A stretch of DNA of 11,959 nt. It comes from G963677485 sp964519405. Its GTDB lineage: Bacteria; Armatimonadota; HRBIN16. Location of the stretch: contig CAZFLA010000108.1 of NCBI GenBank assembly GCA_964519405.1, positions 1 through 11,959 of the forward strand, written 5' to 3'. Within the stretch, counting starts at the first letter, position 1; every line of letters begins with the position of its first letter. Below, in pieces: positions 1 through 6,111 of the stretch. A program made the translations under genes and the position numbers. A model generated the notes under the pieces. It saw only the letters and a list, made by a program, of their open reading frames with translations, was not told where the DNA came from and searched no databases.

Positions 1-1046
1 TGCACACCTTCATTTCGGAACTCGACGTCGGTAAGCTCAATCTTTAGGCGGGGATACGAGAACTGCACAGCCAACCCGGCCATCTGTTCATTGCTGCCCT
101 CAAACCGCCTGATGCTGATGACACCACTTACGGAAGCCTGAGGTTTACTGCACACCTGCAGAGCATGCTGATGATTCTTTTTCGCGACGCATCGATCGAT
201 GATGATAGATATCGGTTTGGAAGTTGGGTTCATTGCCTGTGGGCAGATGAGGTAACCGGATCCCTTGTTTCCTTCAGCGATACACCTGCGAATGACGCAA
301 TTCGACAGAACCTCGTTAACCCCGTTTGGTTCGTAATCAATACCAGCCTCTGGTGCTGTTCCGCTTGTGTTTCGAAGCAGACAGTCTTCGATTAGCAGGT
401 TGTTGGCGGTGATGACGCTGATACCCTGCCGATGGTTCTCATTGCAGTCGACACGCCGGATTGTGATGCCGTCATTCGGACCTTTGCCGTATGCGGCACC
501 TAAGTATATGCCGTCACCGCCTGTTCTTTCGATAGCGATATCTTGAATCAACACATTTTTGCAAGCCAAAATGGCCAGCCCGTGCCGCCATTCCGATTTT
601 TCGTAGTTCGATGACTGGTAATCCGCTTTTCGCATGCTAAATCGAGCTGTTTTACCCTTATCACCAATCGGCCCCCGAATGACCACATTGCTGCAGCTTG
701 AATATGTCAACAGACAATCGCCCAGTCGTTCGTAAGCACCAGGCAATGCAGCAATCTCTGCTCCGCGTTCAAAGATGATTTGTTGATTACTGACACCCTC
801 TAGAGGGCGAGTATACCATGGCGTATCTTGCGCATCGATGTAAAGCTTAGCGACACCCGATTTGATGGCTCTCTGGATGATATCAGTGGAATCTTGTTTA
901 TCATATCCCCACCAAGATAGTTTGGCTTCCTTGCGTTTGCCCAACTCAACTTCCTTCACAAGCTCAGTGCGAACTGCGGCGGCAACGCGCTTGGGTCGCA
1001 AACACACCAGTAAGGCAATAACCATGGTAAATAAGACCGTAAACAA
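1..1046 (-). CDS. Right-handed parallel beta-helix (pectate-lyase-superfamily fold) protein, membrane-anchored, C-terminus cut by window edge
   Basis: An uninterrupted minus-strand frame of 348 codons runs off the left edge. Residues 2-16 are hydrophobic (FTVLFTMVIALLVCL), followed by RPKR, so the product is probably exported or anchored. C15 is not in a proper lipobox because V14 precedes it. Residues 44-72 (WWGYDKQDSTDIIQRAI...LYID) resemble the opening segment of pectate-lyase-superfamily proteins. From about residue 116 there are repeated short beta-rungs rich in V/I, N, C and G (NVVIRG, NVLIQDIAIERTGGDGIYLG, DGITIRRVDC, NLLIEDCLLRN, SNCVIRRCIAEGN), typical of parallel beta-helices. The family acts on or binds polysaccharides, but no catalytic residues can be assigned, so the substrate is unknown. 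The TTG start is chosen because GGGAGG lies 8 nt upstream. An in-frame ATG at 1025 lacks a ribosome-binding site. The gene is divergent from the FAD oxidoreductase. Confidence 0.8.
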   Translation of the reverse strand, partial: MFTVLFTMVIALLVCLRPKRVAAAVRTELVKEVELGKRKEAKLSWWGYDKQDSTDIIQRAIKSGVAKLYIDAQDTPWYTRPLEGVSNQQIIFERGAEIAALPGAYERLGDCLLTYSSCSNVVIRGPIGDKGKTARFSMRKADYQSSNYEKSEWRHGLAILACKNVLIQDIAIERTGGDGIYLGAAYGKGPNDGITIRRVDCNENHRQGISVITANNLLIEDCLLRNTSGTAPEAGIDYEPNGVNEVLSNCVIRRCIAEGNKGSGYLICPQAMNPTSKPISIIIDRCVAKKNHQHALQVCSKPQASVSGVISIRRFEGSNEQMAGLAVQFSYPRLKIELTDVEFRNEGV

Positions 1047-1054
1047 AACAAGAT

Positions 1055-1060
1055 CCTCCC
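1055..1060 (-). promoter_or_regulatory. Shine-Dalgarno site that decides the TTG start at 1046
   Basis: GGGAGG on the minus strand ends 8 nt before a TTG that is in frame with the beta-helix protein. The only nearby in-frame ATG (1025) is preceded by T-rich sequence without any purine-rich site. This makes TTG the better start and adds seven residues to the hydrophobic N-terminus. Confidence 0.6.
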
Positions 1061-1071
1061 GATTTAGCGAT

Positions 1072-1086
1072 ATACTTCGCAAGTAT
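1072..1086. promoter_or_regulatory. Perfect dyad (ATACTT-CGC-AAGTAT) between divergent genes
   Basis: A 15-bp perfect inverted repeat with 6-bp arms and a 3-bp centre lies in the gap of about 96 bp between the divergent beta-helix and oxidoreductase genes. It sits 26 bp upstream of the beta-helix start and about 56 bp upstream of the oxidoreductase start. It is in a reasonable place for a shared operator. The arms are short and no second copy was found, so function is inference only. Confidence 0.35.
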
Positions 1087-1142
1087 GCACATGCTGGTGA
1101 TTAGCAAGACCACAGTGTTTGTAACTGCGGTAAAATGTGCTC

Positions 1143-2684
1143 ATGAATGAACTTACATGTGATATTCTCATCGTCGGTGCAGGCACAGGCGGCGCAGCCG
1201 CAGCCATGAGCGCCTGTTCACTGGGTTATTCGGTCATCATGACGGAACCCACTCAATGGGTGGGAGGCCAACTCAGCAGTCAGGCCGTCCCGCCAGGCGC
1301 CACAGCACGTTATCGCCAGTTTCGCAGCCAGGTGCGTGACTATTATCGCAACAACCGGCCGCTCACAGAATCGGCTCTGAAGAACCCCCTACTCAACCCT
1401 GGTGAAGGGTGGGTATCGAGGATATGCTTTGAGCCGCGGCTCGCACATCAAATCATCATGCAAACACTCCAGCCATATATTCAGACTGGTTTACTGCGGA
1501 TATTGTTTGATACACAGCCTATTATGGCAGAAACTGATGGCGACAGAGTACTTAGCGTCACTTTTTCATCTGCACATCATGCAGAGCTGTTGGTAGTATC
1601 TGCACAGTATATTCTAGATGCTACCGAATTGGGTGACCTTCTGCCAATGACTGGCACCGAGTATGTTACTGGTGCAGAGAGCCAAGCACAGACCGGTGAA
1701 CTGCATGCGCTCACAGGTGATGCTAACCCAGAGCAAGTTCAAAGCTTCACATGGTGCGCCTTGTTGGGTTATGCCCCTAACCATCCACACCCCATTGAAA
1801 AGCCCAATAATTATGAGTACTGGCGCGATGTGGTTCCCCCAGGCTGGAGAAATGGCTTACTAGACTGGACTACATACAACCATGAAGGCAACGCCCAGAC
1901 ATGGACGCTGTTTGATGACGGCCCCAAGGGGTTCTATGGCAGCTTTTTCACCTACAGGCGTATCATCAGCCGCGGTATCTATACTGCTGCACATCAGCCG
2001 CAGGAAGCCACTGTCGTAAACTGGCCCCAAAACGACTATGTCTTCGGGAATATCATAGATAAACCTGCAGATGTGGCGGCACATCACTTGCAGGCTAGCC
2101 GTGAGTTGACGACTAGTTTGGTCTACTGGCTGCAAAATGAGGCACCGCGGGTCGATGGTGGGGTTGGATGGTCAGGAGTTCAACTGCGGCCTGATCTAGC
2201 AGGAACGCCTGATGGACTAGCGATAGCGGCATACCATCGCGAAAGCCGACGGATTCAAGCTCAGTTTACAGTGCTTGAGCAGCATGTCAGCGCGGAGAAC
2301 CAGCCAGGTTCGAATAAGAGCCCTGCGTTCTGGGACAGCGTGGGCGTTGGACACTACACAATAGATATCCACAACGGAGCTGGCGGAGCAGCCGCGTTCA
2401 GCATCAAGACGCTTCCGTTCACGATACCTTTGGGAGCGTTGATCCCCGTGCGTATGCAGAACCTCATACCCGCATGTAAGAATATCGGCGTAACCCACAT
2501 CACGAACGGTTGCTACCGTCTGCATCCCATCGAATGGAACATCGGCGAGTCTGCTGGTCTTCTTGCCGCCATGAGCATAAAACATGGCGCGGCTCCCGCC
2601 GACATTCGCAGCAATAAGGCATTGTTTGCCGACTTTCGCACTATGCTTCATCACCAAGGTATACAAACAGAGTGGAATCTATAG
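1143..2684 (+). CDS. FAD-dependent oxidoreductase, FAD_oxidored (PF12831-like) family
   Basis: About 513 residues from the ATG at 1143; a GTG at 1137 would add two. Counting from that GTG, residues 8-37 form a Rossmann dinucleotide-binding fold (CDILIVGAGTGGAAAAMSA, GAGTGG at 14-19), followed by the characteristic WVGGQLSSQ at 41-49. Near the C-terminus, NGCYRLHPIEWNIGESAGLLAA is the second FAD-contacting segment of this family. It has no signal peptide or membrane segment, so it is predicted cytoplasmic. Family members are flavoproteins of mostly unknown substrate, often beside carbohydrate-degradation genes. The divergent beta-helix neighbour fits that context, but the substrate is not known. 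Neither start has a Shine-Dalgarno site, although most operon-leading genes here do. A TAAAAT box at 1131-1136 ends 6 nt before the ATG, so the transcript may be leaderless. Confidence 0.85.
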   Translation: MNELTCDILIVGAGTGGAAAAMSACSLGYSVIMTEPTQWVGGQLSSQAVPPGATARYRQFRSQVRDYYRNNRPLTESALKNPLLNPGEGWVSRICFEPRLAHQIIMQTLQPYIQTGLLRILFDTQPIMAETDGDRVLSVTFSSAHHAELLVVSAQYILDATELGDLLPMTGTEYVTGAESQAQTGELHALTGDANPEQVQSFTWCALLGYAPNHPHPIEKPNNYEYWRDVVPPGWRNGLLDWTTYNHEGNAQTWTLFDDGPKGFYGSFFTYRRIISRGIYTAAHQPQEATVVNWPQNDYVFGNIIDKPADVAAHHLQASRELTTSLVYWLQNEAPRVDGGVGWSGVQLRPDLAGTPDGLAIAAYHRESRRIQAQFTVLEQHVSAENQPGSNKSPAFWDSVGVGHYTIDIHNGAGGAAAFSIKTLPFTIPLGALIPVRMQNLIPACKNIGVTHITNGCYRLHPIEWNIGESAGLLAAMSIKHGAAPADIRSNKALFADFRTMLHHQGIQTEWNL

Positions 2685-2714
2685 CAGCAAGAATGGGTAT
2701 GCCATTCTTGCTGC
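2684..2714. terminator. Hairpin between convergent genes, probable bidirectional terminator
   Basis: A perfect 13-bp stem (GCAGCAAGAATGG pairing with CCATTCTTGCTGC) with a 5-nt GTATG loop begins at the last base of the oxidoreductase stop codon. It ends 8 nt from the E2 stop codon on the other strand. A strong stem exactly between two convergent genes fits transcription termination or 3'-end protection for both. There is no U-run on either side, so it is not a textbook intrinsic terminator. Confidence 0.7.
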
Positions 2715-2722
2715 CTAGGCTC

Positions 2723-3955
2723 TTAAAGAAGCTTGTAGGGGTTCTCAAGCAGGTTCTTGAATGTATTGAGGAACTGCGCCACATCGGCACCGTTCAAAGC
2801 TCGATGATCTGCCGATACCGTCACCTGCATGATATTACGCACCACGGTTTGATCATCTTCATCTAGCTCAAGCCGTTTGTGGATTCCGCCAACGGCAAGT
2901 ATCGCCACCGACGGCGGACTGATAATCGCCACGAAATCATCCACACCATACATGCCAAGATTGCTGATGTTGAAGGTGGCATCGGTCATTTCATCCGGCA
3001 GTATCTTGCCATTTCGCGCCGATTCCGCCAGCCGTTTCGTCTCCGCACTAAGCTCGCGCAGCCCCATGCGTTGGCACTGTTTAATGACAGGTATGATGAG
3101 GCCATCAGGAAGCGCCACCGCTATCCCGATATTGATGTCCTCACAGTAAACAATGGCATCATCTTCATACAGCGCGTTCACGGGTTGGTGCTTGGATAAC
3201 GCTAATGACGTTGCTTTAGTGACGAAGTCACCAATAGACAGTTTTGCTGTCTGCTCCTCAGCGGCCTCGTTCAATAGCGTGCGCAGTTTCATCACCGCAC
3301 CCATATCGATGGACATCGACACATAGAAGTGCGGAACAGCCTGCTTAGTTTGAGTAGTTCGCTCTGCGATGAGTTTTCTCATGCGGCTCATCGGCTGGAC
3401 GATCTTGTGTCCTGGTTCGGCAGCCGCAGCTGTGACACCGCGAACGGCACTACTCGGCTTGGTTTTAGCCTGCTGCATCGCCTGCTGCACGTCGCGTTCC
3501 ACGATACGACCGGCTGGTCCGGTTCCCACAACCAAATTTAGGTCTATTCCGTTATCGGCAGCGATTCGTTTAGCTAATGGCGAAGCCACTAAACGCGGTT
3601 TGCGCCGATCGTTCGGATCTGCAGGTTTCTCCGGGCCAACTGGCGCAGCTTGCATTGGCGCTTTGGCACTTTCAACAGTCAGATCAACCACAGCAGATGG
3701 AGTTTGCAGAACCACTTGGTCGGCACTGCCTAGATGAGCAATCACGCCGCCCACAGGGGCACTTTGCCCTTCGCCAACCAATATCTCAACCAGAGTGCCT
3801 TCCGCATCGGAGGGCAGGTCCACGCTCGCTTTATCTGTCTCCACTTCAGCTAGGGTGTCGCCGTTCTCAATTTTGTCGCCAGGCTTCTTAATCCATCTCA
3901 GGATGACGCCTTCTTCCATACCGTCGCCCATTTTAGGCATAATAATATCTATCAT
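2723..3955 (-). CDS. pdhC: 2-oxo-acid dehydrogenase complex E2 (dihydrolipoamide acyltransferase), probably pyruvate dehydrogenase E2
   Basis: This is the core acyltransferase, which takes the acyl group from E1 on its lipoyl arm and passes it to CoA. Of 410 residues, 1-75 form a single lipoyl domain with the lipoylated lysine K42 in ETDKAS. A Pro/Ala linker follows. Residues 121-158 form the E1/E3-binding domain (RLVASPLAKRIAADNGIDL...GTGPAGRIVERDV). Residues 183-410 form the catalytic CAT domain. The active-site motif is ADHRALNGAD (382-391): His384 is present, but the usual Asp of HxxxDG is Asn388. The start is firm: AGGAGG lies 5 nt upstream and overlaps the stop of the E1 beta gene, which ends 9 nt before. 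It is the last gene of the operon. The acetoin or branched-chain complex is an alternative, but no genes specific to those pathways are nearby. Confidence 0.9.
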   Translation of the reverse strand: MIDIIMPKMGDGMEEGVILRWIKKPGDKIENGDTLAEVETDKASVDLPSDAEGTLVEILVGEGQSAPVGGVIAHLGSADQVVLQTPSAVVDLTVESAKAPMQAAPVGPEKPADPNDRRKPRLVASPLAKRIAADNGIDLNLVVGTGPAGRIVERDVQQAMQQAKTKPSSAVRGVTAAAAEPGHKIVQPMSRMRKLIAERTTQTKQAVPHFYVSMSIDMGAVMKLRTLLNEAAEEQTAKLSIGDFVTKATSLALSKHQPVNALYEDDAIVYCEDINIGIAVALPDGLIIPVIKQCQRMGLRELSAETKRLAESARNGKILPDEMTDATFNISNLGMYGVDDFVAIISPPSVAILAVGGIHKRLELDEDDQTVVRNIMQVTVSADHRALNGADVAQFLNTFKNLLENPYKLL

Positions 3956-3964
3956 GGCGTCCTC

Positions 3965-4942
3965 CTAAACCAGACTCTTCACTGCGTTGATGACATCTTG
4001 TTCTGAAATCAAAGCAGCTCTTTCCAAGTTCCTAGCAAAAGGCATCGGGACATCGGCGGATCCCACACGCTTCACCGGTGCGTCAAGATCATCGAATCCC
4101 TCTTCATAGATTCGCGAGGCGATCTCTGCACCAAATCCACCAGTGCGGTTCTCTTCGTGAAGCACCACTACTTTATGGGTCTTTCTCACCGAGTTTAGTA
4201 TGGTGTCCATATCCAATGGCATCAAGGTTCGAAGGTCAATCACCTCGATATCTATATCGTGGGCTTCATGCAGTGTTTCGGCTGCTTTCACAGCAATAGA
4301 ACACCCTAAGGCATATGTCACCACTGTGACGTCATCACCAGGATGTATCACATTAGCCACACCGAACGGCACTGTGAAATTGGGATCGTCAGGAACTTCC
4401 GCACGCTGCGAGTAGAGTTTCGCGTGCTCCATGAAGATTACTGGGTTGTCATCCCTGATGGCTGTCTTCAGCAAGCCCTTCGCATCTGCGGGATTGGAGG
4501 GCAATACAACCTTTAGCCCAGGGATATGCGCATACCAGCTCTCTAAACTATGGGAGTGCTGAGCGCCTAACTGCGCTCCGCTGCCTGCGGGTCCGCGAAA
4601 CACTGCGGGAACACCAAGATGCCCACCAAACATATATGGGATCTTCGCAGCGTGGTTCACGAGCTGATCCATCGCCACCAAAGCAAAGCTGTATGTCATG
4701 AACTCCATCACAGGACGAAGTCCGCACATGGCTGAGCCGATCGCCATGCCTACCATGCCGGCCTCTGAAATCGGAGTATCTACCACACGGCGTTCGCCGA
4801 ACTTCTGCAGTAAGCCCTCTGTCACGCGATAGGTTCCCTGGTAATGCCCAACTTCCTCGCCAAGAATATATACTTTTTCGTCGCGCTCCATCTCTTCGGT
4901 TAGGGCAAGGCGCAGAGCTTCTCTGTAAGATATTACCGCCAT
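3965..4942 (-). CDS. pdhB: Pyruvate dehydrogenase E1 component, beta subunit
   Basis: 325 residues, the usual length. It is the transketolase-like beta half of the alpha2beta2 E1, which decarboxylates the 2-oxo acid with thiamine diphosphate. Visible family features are VYILGEEVGHYQGTYRVTEGL near the N-terminus, and DTPISEAGMVGMAIG (55-69), whose E60 is expected to contact the thiamine ring. GPAGSGAQLGAQHSHSLESW (117-136) contains active-site histidine H129. The C-terminal transketolase domain carries IDLRTLMPLD and VVVLHEENRTGGFGAEIA. The first 10 nt overlap the end of the E1 alpha gene (ATGGCGGTAA), and GGAGG lies 7 nt upstream of the ATG, so the pair is translationally coupled. In this branch of the family, pyruvate and acetoin E1 beta subunits are hard to separate by eye. 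Confidence 0.93.
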   Translation of the reverse strand: MAVISYREALRLALTEEMERDEKVYILGEEVGHYQGTYRVTEGLLQKFGERRVVDTPISEAGMVGMAIGSAMCGLRPVMEFMTYSFALVAMDQLVNHAAKIPYMFGGHLGVPAVFRGPAGSGAQLGAQHSHSLESWYAHIPGLKVVLPSNPADAKGLLKTAIRDDNPVIFMEHAKLYSQRAEVPDDPNFTVPFGVANVIHPGDDVTVVTYALGCSIAVKAAETLHEAHDIDIEVIDLRTLMPLDMDTILNSVRKTHKVVVLHEENRTGGFGAEIASRIYEEGFDDLDAPVKRVGSADVPMPFARNLERAALISEQDVINAVKSLV

Positions 4943-5970
4943 TCCTTCACCTCCAAGTCGGTATACACAGATCGATAGAGATCGGCAACTGCCGGTTCGG
5001 GGCTATCGTTAGCGAACTTCAATGCATCAGCCACGGTATCCTTAGCTTGTGCATCTATGTCATCAATTTGCTTTTGAGTGGCTATGCCGAACTTTATGAG
5101 CTGTGATTCCATCTGTGCGATTGGACAAAGCTTCTTCTGCTCTTCGACTTCCTCTTTGGTGCGGTATAACGCTTGGTTTGTGGCATTATCGGCGATACCG
5201 TGTCCCTCAAATCTGTAGGTCATCGCTTCAACAAAGGCAGGTTTCTGTGTTTCACGAACCTCGTCAATGATCCTTTTTGCCGATTCGTATACTTCAAAAA
5301 AGTTCATACCAGGAATCCGTTCGCTCTTCATGCCATAGGCAGCTTGTGCACGATCTGAGAAGTTCGATACAGCAGATGATCTTTCCACAGGAGTGGCCAT
5401 CGAGTAGTTGTTATTTTCCACGATAAACACAACAGGAACCTCGTAGACACTGGCCATATTCAGCGCTTCATGCACCGCGCCATTATTGAATGCTCCTTCG
5501 CCAAAGAAGCACAAGCAGACCTGGTCGCCGCCTTTATACTTGATGGAATAGCCGATGCCTGTAGCTAACGGCACATTTCCACCCACGATGCCATACCCAC
5601 CATAGAAACCTAGTTCATGGTCCACAAGATGCATACTTCCGCCCTTGCCATGGGCCACGCCGGTAGCGCGTCCAAACAACTCGGCCATGATGCGGTTGGG
5701 ATCACCGCCACGAGCTAGTAGGTGCCCATGGTCGCGATAGGTGCAGATGAACATATCATCAGACCGCAGTGCCTGCATAAAGCCCATCGCCACTGCTTCC
5801 TGACCCACGTATACATGAAGATATCCGCCAAACTTGCCTTGACGGTAAGGTGCATAGCAACTCTCTTCAAAACGCCTTATCAATATCATTCGCCGATAGA
5901 TATCTAGTATCTGCTCGGGTGTAAATCCGCTGTTTATGGGCACGACCTCGTTAACTGAGGGTTCTGCCAT
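4933..5970 (-). CDS. pdhA: Pyruvate dehydrogenase E1 component, alpha subunit
   Basis: 345 residues. It is the thiamine-diphosphate-binding half of E1. Visible motifs are RRFEESCYAPYRQGKFGGYLH, TYRDHGHLLARG (78-89), GKGGSMHL (108-115) and FYGGYGIVGGNVPLATG. The thiamine/Mg motif is GEG-x26-NN (157-159 and 186-187), where most relatives have GDG. YRFEGHGIADN (252-262) replaces the usual YRxxGHSxxDP phosphorylation-loop sequence, although H257 is kept. First gene of a three-gene operon; an AGGAGG site lies 8 nt before the ATG, preceded by a 141-bp gap with a candidate promoter and two dyads. No E3 (lipoamide dehydrogenase) follows, so that subunit must come from elsewhere. An acetoin dehydrogenase is the main alternative. 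Confidence 0.92.
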   Translation of the reverse strand: MAEPSVNEVVPINSGFTPEQILDIYRRMILIRRFEESCYAPYRQGKFGGYLHVYVGQEAVAMGFMQALRSDDMFICTYRDHGHLLARGGDPNRIMAELFGRATGVAHGKGGSMHLVDHELGFYGGYGIVGGNVPLATGIGYSIKYKGGDQVCLCFFGEGAFNNGAVHEALNMASVYEVPVVFIVENNNYSMATPVERSSAVSNFSDRAQAAYGMKSERIPGMNFFEVYESAKRIIDEVRETQKPAFVEAMTYRFEGHGIADNATNQALYRTKEEVEEQKKLCPIAQMESQLIKFGIATQKQIDDIDAQAKDTVADALKFANDSPEPAVADLYRSVYTDLEVKEWR

Positions 5971-5986
5971 ACTGCCGACCTCCTGT

Positions 5987-6001
5987 ACGCATTGAATGCG
6001 T
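5987..6001. promoter_or_regulatory. Perfect dyad ACGCATT-G-AATGCGT in the E1 alpha leader
   Basis: A 15-bp perfect inverted repeat with 7-bp arms. It ends 2 nt before the AGGAGG ribosome-binding site of the E1 alpha gene and lies downstream of the proposed promoter. It could be a repressor operator or an RNA hairpin next to the ribosome site. A related dyad lies at 6008-6021. Confidence 0.5.
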
Positions 6002-6007
6002 GTATTT

Positions 6008-6021
6008 ACGCCTCATTGCGT
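6008..6021. promoter_or_regulatory. Second dyad ACGC-N6-GCGT in the E1 alpha leader
   Basis: ACGCCTCATTGCGT has 4-bp arms identical to the outer arms of the 5987-6001 dyad and a shared ATTGCGT/AATGCGT-like half. The centres of the two dyads are about 20 bp apart, so both would face the same side of the helix. It overlaps the start point predicted from the promoter at 6026-6055. Confidence 0.35.
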
Positions 6022-6025
6022 CCTG

Positions 6026-6055
6026 ATTCTGACATATTTAGCTATGGTAAATCAA
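6026..6055 (-). promoter_or_regulatory. Candidate promoter of the E1 alpha-E1 beta-E2 operon
   Basis: Read on the minus strand, TTGATT (6050-6055) is separated by 18 bp from CAGAAT (6026-6031). The latter is preceded by TGT, giving an extended -10. Matches are 4 of 6 in each box. Transcription would start near 6019, about 50 nt before the E1 alpha ATG. It is a moderate match, supported by its position in the only sizeable gap before the operon. Confidence 0.4.
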
Positions 6056-6111
6056 CCAGTAGTTAGACACCCACACACGAGCGAGCGATTCGTCAAGCAA
6101 TCATCTGGTAT

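Noticed and set aside
1..157. Repeated 9-mer TGCACACCT at 1-9 and 149-157
   Set aside because: Only two short copies, both inside the coding frame of a repetitive beta-helix protein and without flanking similarity. Chance or rung-related codon similarity explains it.
862..1104. An 80-codon open frame on the plus strand upstream of the oxidoreductase
   Set aside because: It overlaps the N-terminal region of the beta-helix protein on the other strand. The minus-strand frame continues for 348 codons with a repeating beta-helix pattern, so this one is a shadow.
2217..2666. A 149-codon open frame on the minus strand
   Set aside because: It is antisense to the C-terminal FAD-binding part of the oxidoreductase, whose motifs are clear on the plus strand.
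2723..5970. Assignment as an acetoin dehydrogenase operon
   Set aside because: The E1/E2 proteins alone would allow it, but no acetoin-specific regulator or accessory gene is present, and the E1 alpha motifs fit pyruvate dehydrogenase at least as well. Kept only as an alternative.
6056..6111. Possible terminator after the GyrI-like gene
   Set aside because: No stem of useful length followed by a T-run could be found on the minus strand. Read-through into the dehydrogenase operon cannot be excluded.
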